Part shown: in pieces, positions 60,253-64,000 of the stretch
Layout: the number at the start of each line of letters is the position of its first letter
Position numbering within the stretch: position 1 is the stretch's first letter
Assembly (NCBI GenBank): GCA_026261815.1
Contig: JAMPIT010000481.1
Coordinates: 1,488,001-1,552,000, forward strand
DNA: 64,000 bases
Direction of reading: 5' to 3'
From: Monarcha castaneiventris obscurior
Lineage: Eukaryota > Chordata > Aves > Passeriformes > Monarchidae
The notes under the pieces: model-generated
Seen by the model: only the letters and a program-made list of their open reading frames with translations
Told to the model about the DNA's origin: nothing
Database searches by the model: none
Position numbers and translations under genes: made by a program

Positions 60253-60273
60253 CACACACACACACACACACAC
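60253..60273. repeat. (CA)n microsatellite
   Basis: About ten CA units without interruption in LAMA5 intron 2. Confidence 0.95.
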
Positions 60274-63200
60274 TCAGCTGAGCTCTATTTATGGGTTCCT
60301 GCAAGTTCCCATCACTGTGGATTGGAGCATGCCCTGTGCCCAAAATCCAGCTGGCATGCTGCTGTAGGCATCTCTTGGATCTAGTTAAATGTGCTCAATG
60401 CCAAGTCCCGATGGGAAGAGGAAAAGAATGGCTTTCTGGTATTTGCACATAGTTGCAAACTGTAAACACAGACTCATGACTGCAAACAGAAATCTGTATC
60501 GCTGGCTTCATCATGACTTCACTGTTGTTGTCCTGGCTGTTTGCTAAAGCTGTTCCTTAATCCTATTCCAGGCTTTTGCAAAGTCTGCATACACCCAAAC
60601 TTAGTGGGCACAAAGATTTTGGCCGGACTCCAGGAAGGGGTTTGGTTATTTCTTTCTCTGCCGGTTGTCGTTTTCTGCCTTGGGAGCAGGCTTGCTTCAA
60701 GTCTCTGCAAATGGGGCTGGAAATACAAGGGGGTTTTGGGGGGATTGTGAGGACAAACCCTGTGTTCTTGTGAGCCTTGTAGGTCTGAACAGCAGCAGGA
60801 ACTCCACACAAGCAGCGTAGCTGCAGATCTGTGCTGGTGTTAGCAGTGCTGTTGGGAATGTTAATCCCACTGTGACCCTGGTATGTGCTGCTGTTGGGTC
60901 AGCTCACCCAGCTCTGAATGGCAGTGTCATGGTGGGGAAACTTGCTGACAAATGCTAACGTGGTGCACGGCTGGGATGCAGATTTTTAGAAGAATAAACC
61001 TGCTTGCATGTGCCGGGTTTGGCTTTGTTGAAATCTGCTAACGACCAGGCTTTAAACCCAGCGCTGTCAAGGCTTGCAGGAACCATGCAGAGGAGTTACA
61101 GAAAGGCAGCGCTGCCTGGAAGCTGGGTGCTCTTGGGTTTGGAGGGACCCAATACAAGGTGCAAGGGAGACTTCTCCTGTTGGAGCTGGGTCATCCTGGT
61201 ACATGTGGGATCTGGAGCCTTGTCAGGTCCAGAGAGGGGCCTACCAAAACCACCTGGCCCTGGGAATGGTGAAGTAAGAAATACAAGGAGAGACAGGCAT
61301 TTGTCACCTCCTAGAACTGGGTTCAGAACCTGACAGAAATCAGGTGTCAGAGCTTGAGCATCCATATCCCCCTTCCAAATCCAGTGCAGGGAGGATTTAG
61401 GTGTACTCCTTTGGGGTGCTGGAGAGCTTGGGGTTCCTGAGACTTGTGTGAGTCATTCAGCATTGGCACTTGGCCATTTGAAATGAAAAGCCTTTCAGGG
61501 CTCTGGTGGCAAGCTGAGACCTCTCACGTTGTGCCAATTTTTAGCTAATTCGTCCTCTTCCGTTTCCTTCCCCTCCTCACCCTTCCCATGCGCGCAGGTT
61601 TGTGACAGGATATCCACTTCATCCCAGGGAACTGGGGGAAATACTTTCTTGTAGCGTGGCCTGCTGCCAAGGTTGCTTTGTTCTCCTTGTCGCTGAAAGA
61701 ACAGCCCGAGGAAACCCTTGGAGCTGAAGCTGGCATATGACTTAGAGTGGATTTCCTGCAGCTCTGGAAGTGAAGTGTATGACATGGGGCTTTTTTTTTA
61801 ATCCCATAAATGCAAGGAAAAAGAGGACTTGGGTAGGTTACAGAGGGCTGGGTCTGAAATCCTCTCTTTGATGGGAAATTGCTGCGTCACGGACGTACAG
61901 GTTGTGCCTTGTCAAGGTTAAAATTGCTCTTGGGGTTTTTTTAGTTGAATTATGAGCTGAGCTTGCAACAGGCCTGGGGTTTTTAGTAGAATTCAGTTTG
62001 TGGTGAAGATGCTGGTTGACCATGCACCATTCAGTGTGTTGTAGCTGGAGGCTCTGCTTAGCGACTCCTGAGTGCCTCCATGAAGGAGTAAGTCATTTTT
62101 GTCACCAATTCAGAGCTGTATTGATAATGGCAAGAAAAGTAGTGATTTTCAGTGTTTGGGACTTAATTCCTTGCTGTGGCCAAAGCAATGATGTCCAGGG
62201 CCCTGGGGTGTTAGTACAGAGAGGGTGGGACAGCTCTTCCTCATTGTGGTGGGCTGGTACCTGGGCTTGTGCTTGTGCTTGCCCACCTTGCCCTGCCCAC
62301 TGTGCCTTGCAGGACACAAGATTTGGCTCATTTTTGTCACAGCAGATCAGGTGGCATTTATCTGTGTACATACTGTGTTTTAGTGGGTTCCTTACATCCC
62401 TGCCCAGGACCTCCAGAAAGCTGGCAATGTCACAGAGATCTAATTCACTGTTGGCCACAGAAGAAGCAGATGCTGTTTCAAGTCTCATCCAAAGCACAAA
62501 ATCCTATTTGTATCCTATGGAAGGGGACTTGAGTATTTCCTTTTTCAGCCCATGATTTAGCCAAGGGCTTCCTGAAAAAACATAGCAAATCAGCAAGGCT
62601 TTGGCAATACTGAAAAGGGTCTTACTTTTTGCTCTTTTATAGTATTTCTTAAATTTTATATTTCGTGCTGCAGAGCCTAGGATGTCTGGGTGGAGCAGGT
62701 CCCAGATTTGTACAGCTCCTAGCCCGCTCTGGAGAGCCCATCCCAGCAAGCTTGTGCTCCTGACTGCTGGAGCTGTGCTTGTAAAACTCTGGGTGTAAAA
62801 ACCAGCCTGCAAGCTGTCTAAAGCACAGACAAGTATTCTTTTGTCTGGCTTCTCCCTTTTAATTCTAAACTGGCCCAGGAACTCCTCTAAGAATATTTAA
62901 ATACCTTGTGCAGTGAACCTGTATTGATCTTACTTGCTACAACTCAAACAACTCATAGAACATACAGTTGGGAACATTTGTTTGCTCTGGATGGTAGGAA
63001 TGTCCTCTTGAAAATGTGCTGTGCTTTGGTAAGAATGAATAGAGGGTTTTTCTACCCCCTCTCCAGGTTTCTGAAGGCCAAAGTCTTGAAACAGCTTGGA
63101 AAGGCTGCTGAAGCTGCTGATAAGATACGCAGCAAATGTGCTTGAGAGCCTAATGTAGGAACAGAAATGTCTGAGCTGTTTGCTTTCCCCTTAACAGTGT

Positions 63201-64000
63201 GAAAAATTAGTGTGTCTTTTTAAGGAGCCTGGGGAATTGTGTGCTCAGAGTGAGGGCTGTGCTGAGCTATTACTCCTGGCTTGTGTTATCCCTGGGGCTG
63301 GCAGCTGAAATGCTTGGTTTGGAGTTACTGGGTAGGAGAGTGGAGCTCATTTGGACCCTGCAGAGCCCCAGTTGTTGCAGTTTTGTTTTTAGCAGGCTCC
63401 CTCTGGCTCTGAGCTTGCTGCAGAGATGGGATGGCCTCTTGATACAGCAAGCCCTGTGTTTGGAAATGTGATTTTTCTATCCAGTTAATTCCTTCTTTTC
63501 TCCCCCCACCACTTTGTTGGTCCTGTGTCTCATTGCTGAAGGAAGCTCTCCAGCAGTTTTGGTAGCAGGTCTGTGCACCTGCCGTGAGTGTTCTGGGAGC
63601 TTTTGGTGGGGCTGGGCTCAGGCACCATCAGCCAGCTCAGGGGGAGGATGCTGCTCTACACTGTGTGTTTTATACCAGTGCTGCTTTTGGCTTGAAATGT
63701 GTGCTACCCCAGGCTGGGGGGCAGAGGAGCAGGGCGCTCATTGGAGCTGTGGGATCCCACTCTGCCCACGCTGGGCTGCTGTGGCATCCACGAGCCATCT
63801 GCAGAGAGCCACTTCCATGAAGGCCAGTTGGACATCATCAGCATGTGGTGCCGTGAGAACGACAATGTAGCTATTGCTTAAAAACTTTTTTAACCTCTCA
63901 AGTCAGACACACCTGTGCTGTACCCCCACCCTGGACACGTGCCATCCCATACTCCTCCCCTTCTTTCAGCAGTGGTCTTTATTTCAGTGGTGTGTGCTTA

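Larger units (their letters stand above)
51175..64000 (+). other. LAMA5: LAMA5 intron 2 (continues beyond window)
   Basis: At least 12.8 kb with no further laminin exon. I looked for the next expected block ([20 protein letters not shown]) and did not find it. Contents are mostly unique sequence with a T-run (60189-60202) and a (CA)n microsatellite (60253-60273). A short open frame with a strong-looking splice acceptor is at 63066-63145. No other gene is supported. Confidence 0.75.

Noticed and set aside
63699..63881. Frame ending in HEGQLDIISMWCRENDNVAI-A near the window end, considered as LAMA5 exon 3 or a nested gene.
   Set aside because: It does not match the laminin N-terminal sequence after exon 2, and no acceptor defines it.

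Overview
The window is vertebrate nuclear DNA, almost certainly from a bird. It has split genes with GT-AG introns, CpG-island promoters, and several copies of the avian-type CR1 LINE 3' end. It carries parts of three genes, all on the + strand: the 3' part of CABLES2, the complete RPS21, and the first two coding exons of LAMA5. These three genes are also neighbours on human 20q13.33, so the assignments rest on both protein match and synteny. No prokaryotic-style operon, CRISPR array, phage or novel multigene system is visible.

Layout. 1-1310 is upstream CABLES2 intron. 1311-5538 holds the last six coding exons of CABLES2 (276 codons, including the cyclin-box fold), followed by a probable 3' UTR ending near an AATAAA at 8428. 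8470-9064 is a cluster of CR1 fragments. About 9070-9790 is a very GC-rich CpG island holding the likely RPS21 promoter, a probable tiny 5'TOP exon, and a G-rich minisatellite. RPS21 coding exons run from 10096 to 13326 with a polyA signal at 13356; more CR1 copies sit in its introns. 13377 to about 44500 is a 31-kb intergenic stretch with no gene I can support. It contains two ancient MIR-like SINE remnants and some homeodomain-, HNF1- and GATA-motif-rich blocks that could be regulatory. About 44600-45500 is the LAMA5 CpG island. LAMA5 exon 1 (44906-45190) carries the signal peptide and the start of the laminin N-terminal domain; exon 2 (51022-51174) continues it. From 51175 to the window end is LAMA5 intron 2, with exon 3 outside.

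The three genes have unrelated jobs: a CDK/ABL adaptor-like cell-cycle regulator, a 40S ribosomal protein, and a basement-membrane laminin chain. They are linked by conserved neighbourhood only. The more interesting observations concern RPS21. Its strand relative to CABLES2 differs from what I recall for human. Its first intron is a GGGGCC-containing minisatellite. A CR1 copy ends about 28 bases before its first coding exon. All length comparisons and homology statements come from reading and recalled family sequences; no search was run.
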